A stretch of DNA of 50,479 nucleotides. Origin: an uncultured Oscillospiraceae bacterium (GTDB taxonomy: Bacteria > Bacillota > Clostridia > Oscillospirales > Oscillospiraceae). A program made the translations under genes and the position numbers. How positions within the stretch are numbered: position 1 is the first letter of the stretch; each line of letters begins with the position of its first letter. A model generated the notes under the pieces. It worked only from the letters and a program-made list of their open reading frames with translations. It was not told where the DNA came from and searched no databases. Shown in pieces: positions 34,691 to 43,324 of this stretch. Where the stretch lies: positions 1 to 50,479 of the forward strand of contig CATLHC010000010.1 of assembly GCA_949948775.1 (NCBI GenBank), written 5' to 3'.

Positions 34691-35503
34691 GTGGGCAAAT
34701 TCGACGGCGTGCTTTTCTTCGCGGATTACGACGATACCTTATATAATAGTCAGCGCGCCGTCTCCCCGGAGAACCGGGCGGCCATCCGCTATTTCATTGA
34801 CAACGGCGGATATTTCTCCATCGCCACCGGCCGGGCCCACCGGACCTTTACGCCCCAAATCGAAAAGGAACAGCTTGTCCTCAACGCCCCCGTGGTGCTG
34901 TCCAACGGCGCCGCCATCTACGACTACGCCGGGGACCGCTACCTGCTGGACTCCTGCCTGGACCGTGCGGCGCCCCAGTGGCTGGCCCAGCTGTGCGATT
35001 GGTTCCCCGCCCTGGGGTTTGAGGCGTACCACGGCGAGGACATATACGTCCACAATCCCAACCGAATCACCCGGGAGCATCTGGCCAAGGTGGGCGGAAC
35101 CCAGATCCTGTGCCCCATTTTAGAGATGCCCACCCCCTGGAGCAAGGTTATTTTACAGCAGGACCAGCTTTATTTAGAGGAAGTGCAGGCCCGCTTTCTG
35201 GAGAGCTGGGGAGATCGGTGCGAGGCCATTTTCTCCAACCGCTATCTGCTGGAGGTCACAGCCAAGGGCTGCAACAAGGGCGCCATGGTGGAAAAGGTGG
35301 CCCAGCTGCTCTACATTGACCGCAAACATCTCTACTGCATGGGTGACAACCAGAACGACATCCCCATGCTGGCGCTGAGCGCCATCCCCTTCGCCCCGGC
35401 CAACTGCTCCCAGCCGGTGCGGGATTGGGGCGCCCGCGTTCTGGGGCACTGCGACGAGCACGCCGTGGCCCAGGCCATTGAAATTCTAGACTCTATTTAT
35501 TAG
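34691..35503 (+). CDS. HAD-superfamily hydrolase, Cof type
   Basis: Predicted cytoplasmic sugar- or nucleotide-phosphatase of 270 residues. Motif I is DYDDTLYNS (about 12-20), with nucleophile Asp and acid Asp. Motif II Ser/Thr is in SIATGRAH. The C2-type cap lies in the middle (about 90-190), and motif III/IV are in KGCNKGAMVEK and CMGDNQNDIPML (about 218-229). The start is a GTG at 34691, seven bases after AAAGGGGGC; a longer frame to 34646 would run through the leader. The lipoprotein gene follows 12 nt downstream, so the two are probably one operon. Substrate unknown. Confidence 0.88.
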   Translation: MGKFDGVLFFADYDDTLYNSQRAVSPENRAAIRYFIDNGGYFSIATGRAHRTFTPQIEKEQLVLNAPVVLSNGAAIYDYAGDRYLLDSCLDRAAPQWLAQLCDWFPALGFEAYHGEDIYVHNPNRITREHLAKVGGTQILCPILEMPTPWSKVILQQDQLYLEEVQARFLESWGDRCEAIFSNRYLLEVTAKGCNKGAMVEKVAQLLYIDRKHLYCMGDNQNDIPMLALSAIPFAPANCSQPVRDWGARVLGHCDEHAVAQAIEILDSIY

Positions 35504-35514
35504 GAGCGATCGGT

Positions 35515-36117
35515 ATGCACATCACCAAGCGCGTCATTTTGCCGGCTCTGTCCCTGGCGCTGGCTCTAGGACTGGCCGCCTGCGGCCCCTCCGGGCCTGA
35601 GATGCCCATGGAGGCCGCCGTGGACGGCCACGCCATCACCTTGGGCCGGACCACCATGGAGGACCTGGTTTCCTGGGGTTACGAGGTAAACTCCGCCGGC
35701 CGGCAGGACGTGGCCTACGAAGACGACAAATACATCTACTTCCAATACAGTCTCAGCAAGGGCGCGGGCAACCAGTTCTGGGTGTCGGTGTACACCCCCT
35801 ACTACGGCGGCACCAACATCAATCAGGAGGCCCAGGAGGCCGCTGAATCGGGCATTGTCTATTCCATCGTTTTGTGCAAGTCGTCCACGGAGAAGATTTC
35901 CGCCGTCTACAACGGCAAGGACATCAAGGATATGACCTTTGACGACGCCAAGGCGTGGGGAGCCTTGGCGCAGGCGGACGCCTCCCGGGTCACCTGGGCC
36001 CTGACCGCCGCCCAGGGCACCCTACGCTTCGAGGCGGAGAATACCTCCTCACAGGACCTGTATTCTCTCCAAGTAAGTATGGGCAAGCGTGTTTTTGAGA
36101 AAATGCAGGAGGAATAA
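35515..36117 (+). CDS. Hypothetical lipoprotein
   Basis: A 200-residue surface protein with a typical lipoprotein signal: basic start, hydrophobic core and LAAC lipobox, so the mature protein begins at Cys24. No known domain is recognised. The mature part has a possible small alpha/beta fold, with TFDDAKAWGAL and LYSLQVSMGKRVFEKM helices near the end. The start follows AGGAG. It is the second gene of an operon with the HAD phosphatase and is closed by a strong terminator. Function unknown. Confidence 0.8.
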   Translation: MHITKRVILPALSLALALGLAACGPSGPEMPMEAAVDGHAITLGRTTMEDLVSWGYEVNSAGRQDVAYEDDKYIYFQYSLSKGAGNQFWVSVYTPYYGGTNINQEAQEAAESGIVYSIVLCKSSTEKISAVYNGKDIKDMTFDDAKAWGALAQADASRVTWALTAAQGTLRFEAENTSSQDLYSLQVSMGKRVFEKMQEE

Positions 36118-36121
36118 AACG

Positions 36122-36150
36122 GCGCCCCGGCTCAGCCGGGGCGCTTTTCT
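36122..36150 (+). terminator. Terminator of the HAD-lipoprotein operon
   Basis: A 10-bp stem, GCGCCCCGGC (36122-36131) with GCCGGGGCGC (36135-36144), then TTTTCT. Confidence 0.92.
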
Positions 36151-36152
36151 CA

Positions 36153-36192
36153 TGTTTTCTCCAAAAAGCAGGACGCCGCCATGTCCGCGGGC
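36153..36192 (-). pseudogene. Duplicated 3' tail of the HD hydrolase gene
   Basis: On the minus strand this piece reads ADMAASCFLEKT and a stop, against ADMEASYFLEGK and a stop at the end of the intact HD gene just upstream on that strand. Over 32 aligned bases I count 26 identities. Between the two tails is a CCTCCCTC/GGGAGGGAGG hairpin. It is too short to encode anything and is best read as a decayed local duplication. Confidence 0.6.
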
Positions 36193-36235
36193 TGATAAAG
36201 GACCTCCCTCTCCGCCGTGCAGGGAGGGAGGCTCT

Positions 36236-36817
36236 CTACTTGCCTTCCAGAAAATAGGATGCCTCCATGTCCGCGGTGGCCAGCGCAAAGGCCAGGGGGT
36301 ACTGCATCAGCGCTTGGCCCACCATCCGGCTGTCCTCCGTGCCGGAAAAGCCCATGTGCCAGCGGATGGCCATGGCCTCCTCCCGGGTAAGGCGCATAAA
36401 GCCGGAGATGATATAAACCGACTTCTCCCCGTGGCCGTAGGGCAGTTTATCTTCGTAGAAAAAGGTGGGAACCTTTTCCCATTTGCCGGTGGCGTCGTCC
36501 TTCACATTGCGGGTGCCCGCCCGGTAGCAGCCGATCTTGCACAGGTCGTGGAGCAGGGCGGCGATGGCCGCCGACTCCATGGGGTAGTCCAGGCCGTAGA
36601 CCTCCTTCACCCGGTCCCGGGCCAGATAGGACTCCAAACAGCGGAACACGTTGACGCTGTGGTCGCACAGTCCCCCGGCATAGGAGCCGTGATAGCGGGC
36701 GGAGGCGGGAGCGGTAAAAAAGTCGCTCTTGTTCTCCAGGTAGTCCAGCAGCTCGGCGCTCCCCTCCCGGTGGATGTGCTCGGTGTAAATCTCGATAAAT
36801 TCCTCTTTGCCCGGCAT
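36236..36817 (-). CDS. HD-domain phosphohydrolase
   Basis: Predicted metal-dependent phosphohydrolase of 193 residues. The HD ligands are in order: YHGSYAGGLCDHSVNV (His), AALLHDLCKIG (His-Asp, about 88-98), LPYGHGEKSVYI (His) and IRWHMG (His). A helical N-terminus precedes the domain. The start follows GAGGAGG seven bases upstream. It stands alone on this strand. The substrate is unknown; related proteins are often annotated as hydrolases of nucleotides or cyclic nucleotides. Confidence 0.85.
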   Translation of the reverse strand: MPGKEEFIEIYTEHIHREGSAELLDYLENKSDFFTAPASARYHGSYAGGLCDHSVNVFRCLESYLARDRVKEVYGLDYPMESAAIAALLHDLCKIGCYRAGTRNVKDDATGKWEKVPTFFYEDKLPYGHGEKSVYIISGFMRLTREEAMAIRWHMGFSGTEDSRMVGQALMQYPLAFALATADMEASYFLEGK

Positions 36818-36930
36818 GATGTGTCCTCCTCATGTCCCCGCCGCCCGGCGGGGATCTGATTTTCCCATCATACCAAAACAGAGGTCTTTTGCAAAGGGGC
36901 TTTGCGAGGCCCGCCGGGGCCTCCGGCGGG

Positions 36931-37215
36931 GTACTTTCTCTCATGTGAGAGAAAGTACCCAAAGAGAACACTTAAGGGGGAAAATCCGGCTCGACTTCGA
37001 GCGCCAAGGGCGCGCTCTCGCTCGCAGGATTTTCCCCCTTAAGAATCCCCAATACGGGGACGCCCTATACGGCAGGTTTTGACAGCTTTCCGGCGCGTGA
37101 GGCTTTCGACTTAGGTGCTCCTATTTGTGCTGCCGCCGGTATGCAGTCATTGGAGCCATCGCGGCCTATCGTTCGGCGCCTGAGGGGCGCACCGCTCGGC
37201 GCGGGGTGAACGCAG
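36931..37215 (+). repeat. Long dispersed intergenic element, copy B
   Basis: No gene is visible here. A head hairpin GTACTTTCTCTCA (36931-36943) with TGAGAGAAAGTAC (36946-36958) is followed by CCAAAGAG. Then comes a perfect 17-bp inverted repeat, CTTAAGGGGGAAAATCC (36971-36987) with its complement (37027-37043), enclosing a GCGCC/GGCGC stem. A conserved tail (about 37044-37215) matches copy A, including the 20-mer CTATTTGTGCTGCCGCCGGT at 37121-37140. The element ends where the lipoprotein gene's 3' end begins. The inner domain is much shorter than in copy A. Confidence 0.8.
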
Positions 37216-37217
37216 CT

Positions 37218-37571
37218 TCATTTGACCTTTATATACGTCGCGTTGCCGATGCGCAGGGTATCCCCCTTCACCTCGTACCGGATGCCCCAGGACGTCTCCC
37301 CGCCGTCGTTCAGGGTCAGGGTGTCGTCGCTGGCGTAGTAGTGAAGCTCCAGGTCCCTTCCGCTTACGGTGGCCACGGCCCTCTCCGCGCCGTCAAACTC
37401 CCACCGCTCCGCGCCGTCGAAGGGGGGCGCCCCGTCCACCGCCCCCGCGATCCCCGAGTCCATGCTTCCGTCCCCCTGCCAGACGCCCGCCACCTTGGAC
37501 TCATGGCTGCCGCAGGCGCACAGCGCCAGCAGGAGCAGCAGGCAGGCCGCCATCTTCCCATATCGTTTCAC
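37218..37571 (-). CDS. Hypothetical lipoprotein of the YtrA-like operon
   Basis: A 117-residue lipoprotein: signal core LLLLLALCAC with lipobox LCAC, mature from Cys20. The body is a small beta-rich module (GVWQGDGSMDSG ... ERWEFDG ... LELHYYASDDTLTLNDGG) that resembles lipocalin-like or DUF-type stress lipoproteins; I do not recognise a defined family. The start is a GTG overlapping the permease stop in GTGA, with GGGAGGAG eight bases before it, so it is translationally coupled. Last gene of the four-gene operon. Confidence 0.78.
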   Translation of the reverse strand: MKRYGKMAACLLLLLALCACGSHESKVAGVWQGDGSMDSGIAGAVDGAPPFDGAERWEFDGAERAVATVSGRDLELHYYASDDTLTLNDGGETSWGIRYEVKGDTLRIGNATYIKVK

Positions 37572-39406
37572 TTTGTGCTCCTCCCACCGGCCCCCTCGGT
37601 CTCCAGCCGCTCCAGCACCGCCAGCGTGCTGGACGCCGTGTCCTGCACCCGGATGTCGATGTTGAGATAGGCGTCGACATCAGAGTACTCGCTGGGATAG
37701 GCGATGGAGAAGCTCAGGTTGTTCCGATCCCACCGGTCCTTGTCATAGTCCTCCACCCGGCGCACACCGATGCGGCCCGCCCGGAAGTCCTCCTTCACCG
37801 CCTCGTACAGCGCCATGGCGTCCGCCCCGCCGTAGTACAGCGTCGGGTCCACACCCTCAGCACGGCCGTCGTTCTCATACATGACCTCCTGGAGACGGCC
37901 GCCCTCCTCGTTGAGCATCCGCTCGGCCCACTCGAAGCCGTAGCCCTTCCAGTACAGCTCCCGGTCGTCGTACACCTGCTGGATGGCCCAGGCCGGAGTG
38001 CCCTCCTGGTCCGCCTCGCCGGGGACCACCCGCAGGTCGTCGTACCACCGGGACAGCTCCCCGCCGTTTTTCAAATGGTAGGTCACCCGCAGAGTGGTGC
38101 CCGGCGCGGTCCCCACGGGCCGCCCGTTCCGCATCTGGTCCACCGCCGCCTGGTGGAGCAGGATGGCGTAGTCCACCAGCTCCGGGCTGCTGGCCCCGGT
38201 GGTGACGTGGTCCCCGCTGTCGTACAGGTAGCACAGCCGGAACCCGTCCAGCTCCACCGACTCCACCTGGTCTGCGGTGGGCACCCGGGTCTCAAACCCG
38301 GTGAGGTCGAAGCCCACCACCAGGAACAGCAGCACAAACACCCCGGCGGAGATGGCCGCCTCCCTCCAGTGGGAGAACACCCGGAAGGATTTCTCCAGCA
38401 GCATCCGGGCCACGAAGCAGCCGATGACGGCCCACACCAGGATGGAGATCATGAGGGTAGGCTCCTCCCCGCCCAAAAAGGCGGTGGTGAGCATGCCCAG
38501 GGCCAGCCCGGCGCAGAAGGCCACGCCGTACTGGAACACCGGGCGCATACATTTCACGGACACCACGTCCCCGGCGCTCTCCAGCCGCCGGACGCGGTAG
38601 AGGAGGAAGGAGCACACCGCCAGCACTACCGCCGCCACGGCGTACACCGCCACATTCTCCAGGCCGAACATCTGATAGCCGTCCTCCGTCGTCCAGAAAT
38701 ACACGGACGAGCTGCACCCCAGCCTGACGACGGGGGTGAGCCACCCCACCATATTGCCCATGATAGACCCAAAGCCGGTGAAGCCGTAGTAAAACTGCCG
38801 GAACACCGCTTCCACCAGGAAGTACACCCCGTAGGCCAGCACGTTGAAGATGCCGTAGAAGGCGGGCAGGGCCAGGATGTGCCCGGTGAACATGCCGCAG
38901 AACACCGCCATGGAGTAGAAGAATAGGCACTCCCCGCAGGTAACCGCCAGCCAGAACCCCAGCCCCGGCAGGAACACCGCCCCGCCGATGGCCTCGATGA
39001 GCAGGGTCAGCAGGAAGATCACCACGTTGGGAACCATCAAAAAGGCCAGCCCCGCCAGGTAGTGGGTGATAAACAGCCCCTCCCGCCGGATGGGCAGGGA
39101 GCCGAAGAAGTTGGCCGAGCGGGGGTTATACAGGTGGCTGCACACCGCCATGGCGCACAGCGCTCCGAAGAACACCGCCAGCACCAGGGACAGCGAGACC
39201 GCGTCCGGCACGTCCTGGGCGAAGTTCTGCATATAGCCGTTGGGATAGCGGGTCCCCCGGTTCTGGGCGTCCAATTGGAGCATCATCAGCCCCTGGAGGG
39301 GCAGCACCACCAGCCAGATGACGGAGTAAGCTCCCCACACGGGCCAGTAGCGCAAAACTGTTTTCTTGAAAACCGTGCCGTTAAAGAACGATGTCCCGGA
39401 CCGCAT
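37568..39406 (-). CDS. ABC-2 type transporter permease with large outer domain
   Basis: Membrane subunit, 612 residues. About six hydrophobic segments occupy the first half (around 20-40, 70-95, 112-140, 150-175, 185-215 and 240-280), with further ones near 300-320, 325-340 and 355-375. The last roughly 235 residues form a hydrophilic region with no match I recognise, probably extracellular. The start MRSGTSFF follows GGGAGG and overlaps the ATPase gene by 26 nt. YtrC/D or bacitracin-type permeases are the nearest idea by context. The transported substrate is unknown; export of antimicrobial or cell-wall compounds is plausible. Confidence 0.8.
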   Translation of the reverse strand: MRSGTSFFNGTVFKKTVLRYWPVWGAYSVIWLVVLPLQGLMMLQLDAQNRGTRYPNGYMQNFAQDVPDAVSLSLVLAVFFGALCAMAVCSHLYNPRSANFFGSLPIRREGLFITHYLAGLAFLMVPNVVIFLLTLLIEAIGGAVFLPGLGFWLAVTCGECLFFYSMAVFCGMFTGHILALPAFYGIFNVLAYGVYFLVEAVFRQFYYGFTGFGSIMGNMVGWLTPVVRLGCSSSVYFWTTEDGYQMFGLENVAVYAVAAVVLAVCSFLLYRVRRLESAGDVVSVKCMRPVFQYGVAFCAGLALGMLTTAFLGGEEPTLMISILVWAVIGCFVARMLLEKSFRVFSHWREAAISAGVFVLLFLVVGFDLTGFETRVPTADQVESVELDGFRLCYLYDSGDHVTTGASSPELVDYAILLHQAAVDQMRNGRPVGTAPGTTLRVTYHLKNGGELSRWYDDLRVVPGEADQEGTPAWAIQQVYDDRELYWKGYGFEWAERMLNEEGGRLQEVMYENDGRAEGVDPTLYYGGADAMALYEAVKEDFRAGRIGVRRVEDYDKDRWDRNNLSFSIAYPSEYSDVDAYLNIDIRVQDTASSTLAVLERLETEGAGGRSTK

Positions 39407-40283
39407 AGTCCTCACCTCCCATTTCATAGATAAAGATCTCCTCCAGCGTCAGGGGCAGGGCCTCCATAAACAGCGGGGAGAAGGGTTTAAATTGAGCCTC
39501 CACCTCTTCCGCGCTCCCCCGGACGATGTAGGTGTACACCCGGCCCACATGGTCGGTGTGCACCACCTGGATCCCGGCGGGCAGCTCTGGGGGCGTCTCG
39601 GTTTGGAACGCGATCTGGAGCTTCACCGTGCCCCCCTGGAGGTCGGACAGGGAGCGCTCCAGGGCCACCTTGCCGTGGCTTAAGAGGCCCACGTGGTCAC
39701 ACACGTCCTCCAGCTCCCGTAAATTGTGGGAGGACACCAGCACCGTGGTCCCCCGCTCGGCCACGTCCCCCATGAGCAGGGACCACACCTGGCGGCGCAT
39801 CACTGGGTCCAGGCCGTCCACCGGCTCGTCCAGCAGCAGGTAGTCCGGCTTGCAGCTCAGCGCCAGCCAGAAGGCGGACTGTTTCTGCATTCCTTTGGAA
39901 AGGCGGCGGATGGGCCGCTTCTCGTCCACGGCTGGAAAGGCCTCCTTCAGCTTGGCGTAGCGGTCCATGTCGAAGGAGGGGTAGAGTCCCCGGTAAAACT
40001 TCATCATGTCCCGGGTGGAGGCGGAGGTGAAGTAGTACAGCTCGTCGGGTATGCCCGCCATGCGCTTTTTCACCGCCGGATTCTCATAGATGGGTGCGCC
40101 CTCCAATAGAATCTCCCCGGAGTCCTGGCGGTAGGCCCCCGTCAAATGGCGCAGGATGGTGGACTTGCCCGCCCCGTTGGGCCCCACCAGCCCGTAGATG
40201 GCCCCCTTGGGCACCGTCATGGTCAGATCGTCCAGGGCGTGAAAGCCGTCGAAGCTCTTGACCACGTTTTTCACTTCAATCAT
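39381..40283 (-). CDS. ABC transporter ATP-binding protein (YtrB-like)
   Basis: ATPase subunit of 300 residues. Walker A is GPNGAGKST (about 34-42), the signature is RLSKGMQKQ (about 130-138, a slightly altered LSGGQ typical for this group), Walker B is YLLLDEPVDGLDPVMR (about 150-165) and the switch His is VSSHNLRE. The C-terminal 80 residues form an extension seen in exporters of this type. The ATG overlaps the regulator stop (ATGA), so the two are translationally coupled. Confidence 0.92.
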   Translation of the reverse strand: MIEVKNVVKSFDGFHALDDLTMTVPKGAIYGLVGPNGAGKSTILRHLTGAYRQDSGEILLEGAPIYENPAVKKRMAGIPDELYYFTSASTRDMMKFYRGLYPSFDMDRYAKLKEAFPAVDEKRPIRRLSKGMQKQSAFWLALSCKPDYLLLDEPVDGLDPVMRRQVWSLLMGDVAERGTTVLVSSHNLRELEDVCDHVGLLSHGKVALERSLSDLQGGTVKLQIAFQTETPPELPAGIQVVHTDHVGRVYTYIVRGSAEEVEAQFKPFSPLFMEALPLTLEEIFIYEMGGEDYAVRDIVL

Positions 40284-40648
40284 TGTGTCTCCTCCTTCCA
40301 GGCCGCGCAGCGCCGGCCAATCTCGGCCGGCGTCATCCCCAAGTACACCAGCTCCTGGACGATGGCGTCCAGCTTTTCGAGCAGCTCCTCCCGGCGCTTG
40401 TCGGTGACATCCTGGGGCAGCGCGGCAAAGCTCCCCTTCCCCGGCACCGAGTAGGCGTAGCCCTCCTGCTCCAGCGACTCGTAGGCCCGCTGGATGGTGT
40501 TGGGGTTGATGGCCAACTGGCCGGCCATGGCTCGGACGGAGGGCAGCTTATCTCCCGGCGGGATGGCCCCCGTGATGATGAGACGGCGCAGGCCGTCCCG
40601 GACCTGTTCGTAGATGGGGCGGCTGTCCCGGTAATTCAGGCTGAGCAT
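40280..40648 (-). CDS. YtrA-family GntR repressor
   Basis: Small GntR regulator of 122 residues. The winged helix is at the N-terminus (about 8-75): RPIYEQVRDGLRRLIITGAIPPGDKLPSVRAMAGQLAINPNTIQRAYESLEQEGYAYSVPGKGSF is the standard GntR block. Only a short C-terminal helical part follows, which is the YtrA subgroup; there is no effector domain. The start MLSLNYRDS follows AAAGGAGG. It heads the operon with the ABC genes and very likely represses it by binding the palindrome at 40680. In Bacillus, YtrA-controlled transporters respond to cell-wall-active antibiotics. Confidence 0.9.
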   Translation of the reverse strand: MLSLNYRDSRPIYEQVRDGLRRLIITGAIPPGDKLPSVRAMAGQLAINPNTIQRAYESLEQEGYAYSVPGKGSFAALPQDVTDKRREELLEKLDAIVQELVYLGMTPAEIGRRCAAWKEETQ

Positions 40649-40679
40649 GGCCCCGCCTCCTTTCCGAAATTGTATCAAT

Positions 40680-40732
40680 TGTACTGTATGTCTTAGTACA
40701 GTTATGATAGCACAGTCCCTCCGCCCTGTCAA
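40680..40732 (-). promoter_or_regulatory. Promoter and YtrA-type operator of the GntR-ABC operon
   Basis: On the minus strand TTGACA (40732-40727), a 17-nt spacer and TATCAT (40709-40704). Just downstream, TGTACT (40680-40685) and AGTACA (40695-40700) form an inverted repeat with 9 nt between half-sites. Positioned over the transcription start, it would block transcription when bound. Confidence 0.8.
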
Positions 40733-40778
40733 GCCGGAGCACCCCCAAATTTTGCAGATAAAAATTTGAAAAAGGGTG

Positions 40779-40807
40779 CTGACAACCGGCCTAATTCCTG
40801 CTATAAT
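40779..40807 (+). promoter_or_regulatory. Sigma-A promoter of the 40.9-kb HD gene
   Basis: CTGACA (40779-40784), a 17-nt spacer and a perfect TATAAT (40802-40807). Confidence 0.8.
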
Positions 40808-40900
40808 GTGGCTGTACAGCCTTACAACCGGGCTAAATGTGTCAAAAAAAACCAAATTCGACTCATTTCATCCATTTGATTTAGAAAGGGGTCTTTTCCT

Positions 40901-41395
40901 ATGTCCAACCACGATTTGAACGCCGCCGCCTTTTTGGAGTGCGTAGGCGCCCTGCTGGACACCAGCGAGGTCAGCTCCATGAAGCGGTGGCGTCACCACT
41001 TCTCCATCACCTGCTACCAGCACTCCCTGTTCGTGTCCTACATGGCCTTCCGGCTGGCCCGCAGGCTCGGCTGGGACTACCGGGCCGCCGCCCGGGCGGG
41101 GCTGCTCCACGACCTGTACCTCTACGACCCCGCCGACGGCTCCGCCCACCCCGGCAACCAGTGCCTGGACCACCCGGAGTTCGCCCTGCGCAACGCCGCC
41201 GCCCTGTGCCCCGACCTGAGTGAGAAAGAAAAAAACGCCATCGTCTCCCACATGTTCCCTCTGGCCGTCCACCTGCCCCGGTGCCGGGAGGCCCTGGTGG
41301 TCAATATGGCGGACAAAATCTGCGCCACCCTGGAGGTGGTTCACCTGTATCAGACCCGGCGGGTGCAGCGCTGGCTGCCCTCCACCGCCGCTTAA
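40901..41395 (+). CDS. HD-domain protein
   Basis: A 164-residue HD-superfamily protein. His is in TCYQHSLFVSYMAF (about 40-53), His-Asp in AGLLHDLYLYD (about 68-78), a further His in CLDHPEFALRNA and another in IVSHMFPL, with Asp in NMADKICATLE (about 134-144). All ligands of a one- or two-metal site appear intact. The start follows AAAGGGG at a long spacing. It has its own promoter. Substrate unknown. Confidence 0.85.
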   Translation: MSNHDLNAAAFLECVGALLDTSEVSSMKRWRHHFSITCYQHSLFVSYMAFRLARRLGWDYRAAARAGLLHDLYLYDPADGSAHPGNQCLDHPEFALRNAAALCPDLSEKEKNAIVSHMFPLAVHLPRCREALVVNMADKICATLEVVHLYQTRRVQRWLPSTAA

Positions 41396-41495
41396 AGCAA
41401 TTTACGATCCTCTCGACATTTTCACCGCTTTTTCCTCTTTCGTCCCCCTGCCTTTCGTCAAAATAATACAATTTTTCGGAAGTTTGAAAAATCCC

Positions 41496-41523
41496 TTCAA
41501 AAACCCCTGATTTCTGGTATAAT
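41496..41523 (+). promoter_or_regulatory. Probable promoter of prs
   Basis: TTCAAA (41496-41501), a 16-nt spacer and a perfect TATAAT (41518-41523). The leader is about 85 nt. Confidence 0.6.
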
Positions 41524-41617
41524 GTTTCTGCGACAATCCGCTTCTCGCCGTGCGCTGGAAGTTGAAATATGGGTGGAAGTGAATATTACGTTATTTTAAG
41601 AGAGGAAGATGGGAAGC

Positions 41618-42583
<966 letters not shown>

Positions 42584-42625
42584 GGGCGGCTGTACCCCGC
42601 AAATTCTTAATGATAGAGAAAAACT

Positions 42626-42659
42626 CCGCTCCGGGGCAAAGCTCCGGGGCGGTTGTTCC
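42626..42659 (+). terminator. Weak terminator-like hairpin between prs and pth
   Basis: CCGC and CCGG (42626-42634) pair with CCGG and GCGG (42644-42652), followed by TTGTTCCCTTT. The T-run is broken and no promoter is seen before pth, so read-through is likely. Confidence 0.45.
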
Positions 42660-42678
42660 CTTTGGGGGAGGTGTCGAC

Positions 42679-43266
42679 GTGTTTTTTCAAAAAAAGGCGC
42701 CGGTGGCCTGGCTGATCGTGGGCCTGGGCAACCCGGGCGATCAGTATGAGGGCACCCGCCATAACGTGGGCTTTATGGTGGCGGACGAGCTGGGCGAACG
42801 GGGGCGCTTCCCCATCCAGCGGCTAAAATACCACGCGCTGACCAACACCGCCGTCATCGGCGGCCAGGGCGCGCTGGTGATGAAACCCGCCACCTACATG
42901 AATCTGTCCGGCGAGGCGGTGGGGGAGGCGGCGCGGTTTTATAAGCTGGCGCCGGACCATGTGCTGGTCATCTCCGACGATGTGGACCTGCCTTTGGGCC
43001 GGCTGCGCATCCGCACAGGCGGCTCCGCCGGGGGGCACAACGGGCTGAAGAGCATCATTCAGCATCTGGGCTCCGACCAGTTTCCCCGGCTCAAGGTGGG
43101 GGTAGGAGGAAAGCCCCACCCGGACTACGACATGGCCGACTGGGTGTTGAGCAAATTCCAGGGCGAGGACAAAAAGCGGATGGACGAGGCGGTTCGACAG
43201 GCGGCCGACGCGGTGGAATGCTTTTTGAAGGATGGGCCGCAAAAGGCCATGAACCGGTATAATTGA
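42679..43266 (+). CDS. pth: Peptidyl-tRNA hydrolase
   Basis: Releases peptides from tRNA after abortive translation. It has 195 residues from GTG 42679, near the family size of 185-195. GLGNPGDQYEGTRHNVGFMV (about 16-35) carries the catalytic His, MKPATYMNLSG follows, VISDDVDLPLGRLRIRTGGSAGGHNGLKSI (about 100-130) carries the Asp, and the C-terminal lid is QGEDKKRMDEAVR. The GTG follows GGAGG seven bases upstream; the ATG at 42574 lies in the preceding hairpin and would add a non-homologous extension. Lies between prs and mfd as in many Firmicutes. Confidence 0.95.
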   Translation: MFFQKKAPVAWLIVGLGNPGDQYEGTRHNVGFMVADELGERGRFPIQRLKYHALTNTAVIGGQGALVMKPATYMNLSGEAVGEAARFYKLAPDHVLVISDDVDLPLGRLRIRTGGSAGGHNGLKSIIQHLGSDQFPRLKVGVGGKPHPDYDMADWVLSKFQGEDKKRMDEAVRQAADAVECFLKDGPQKAMNRYN

Positions 43267-43324
43267 CCCGCGGTCCCGTCTCGCCCACTCTTCTTTTCTA
43301 ATTTTTCAAACTTGAGGTCGATCC

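Noticed and set aside
36971-37043. CRISPR-like repeat suspected from the perfect 17-bp repeat
   Set aside because: The two copies are inverted, not direct; there are only two, and they belong to the dispersed element.
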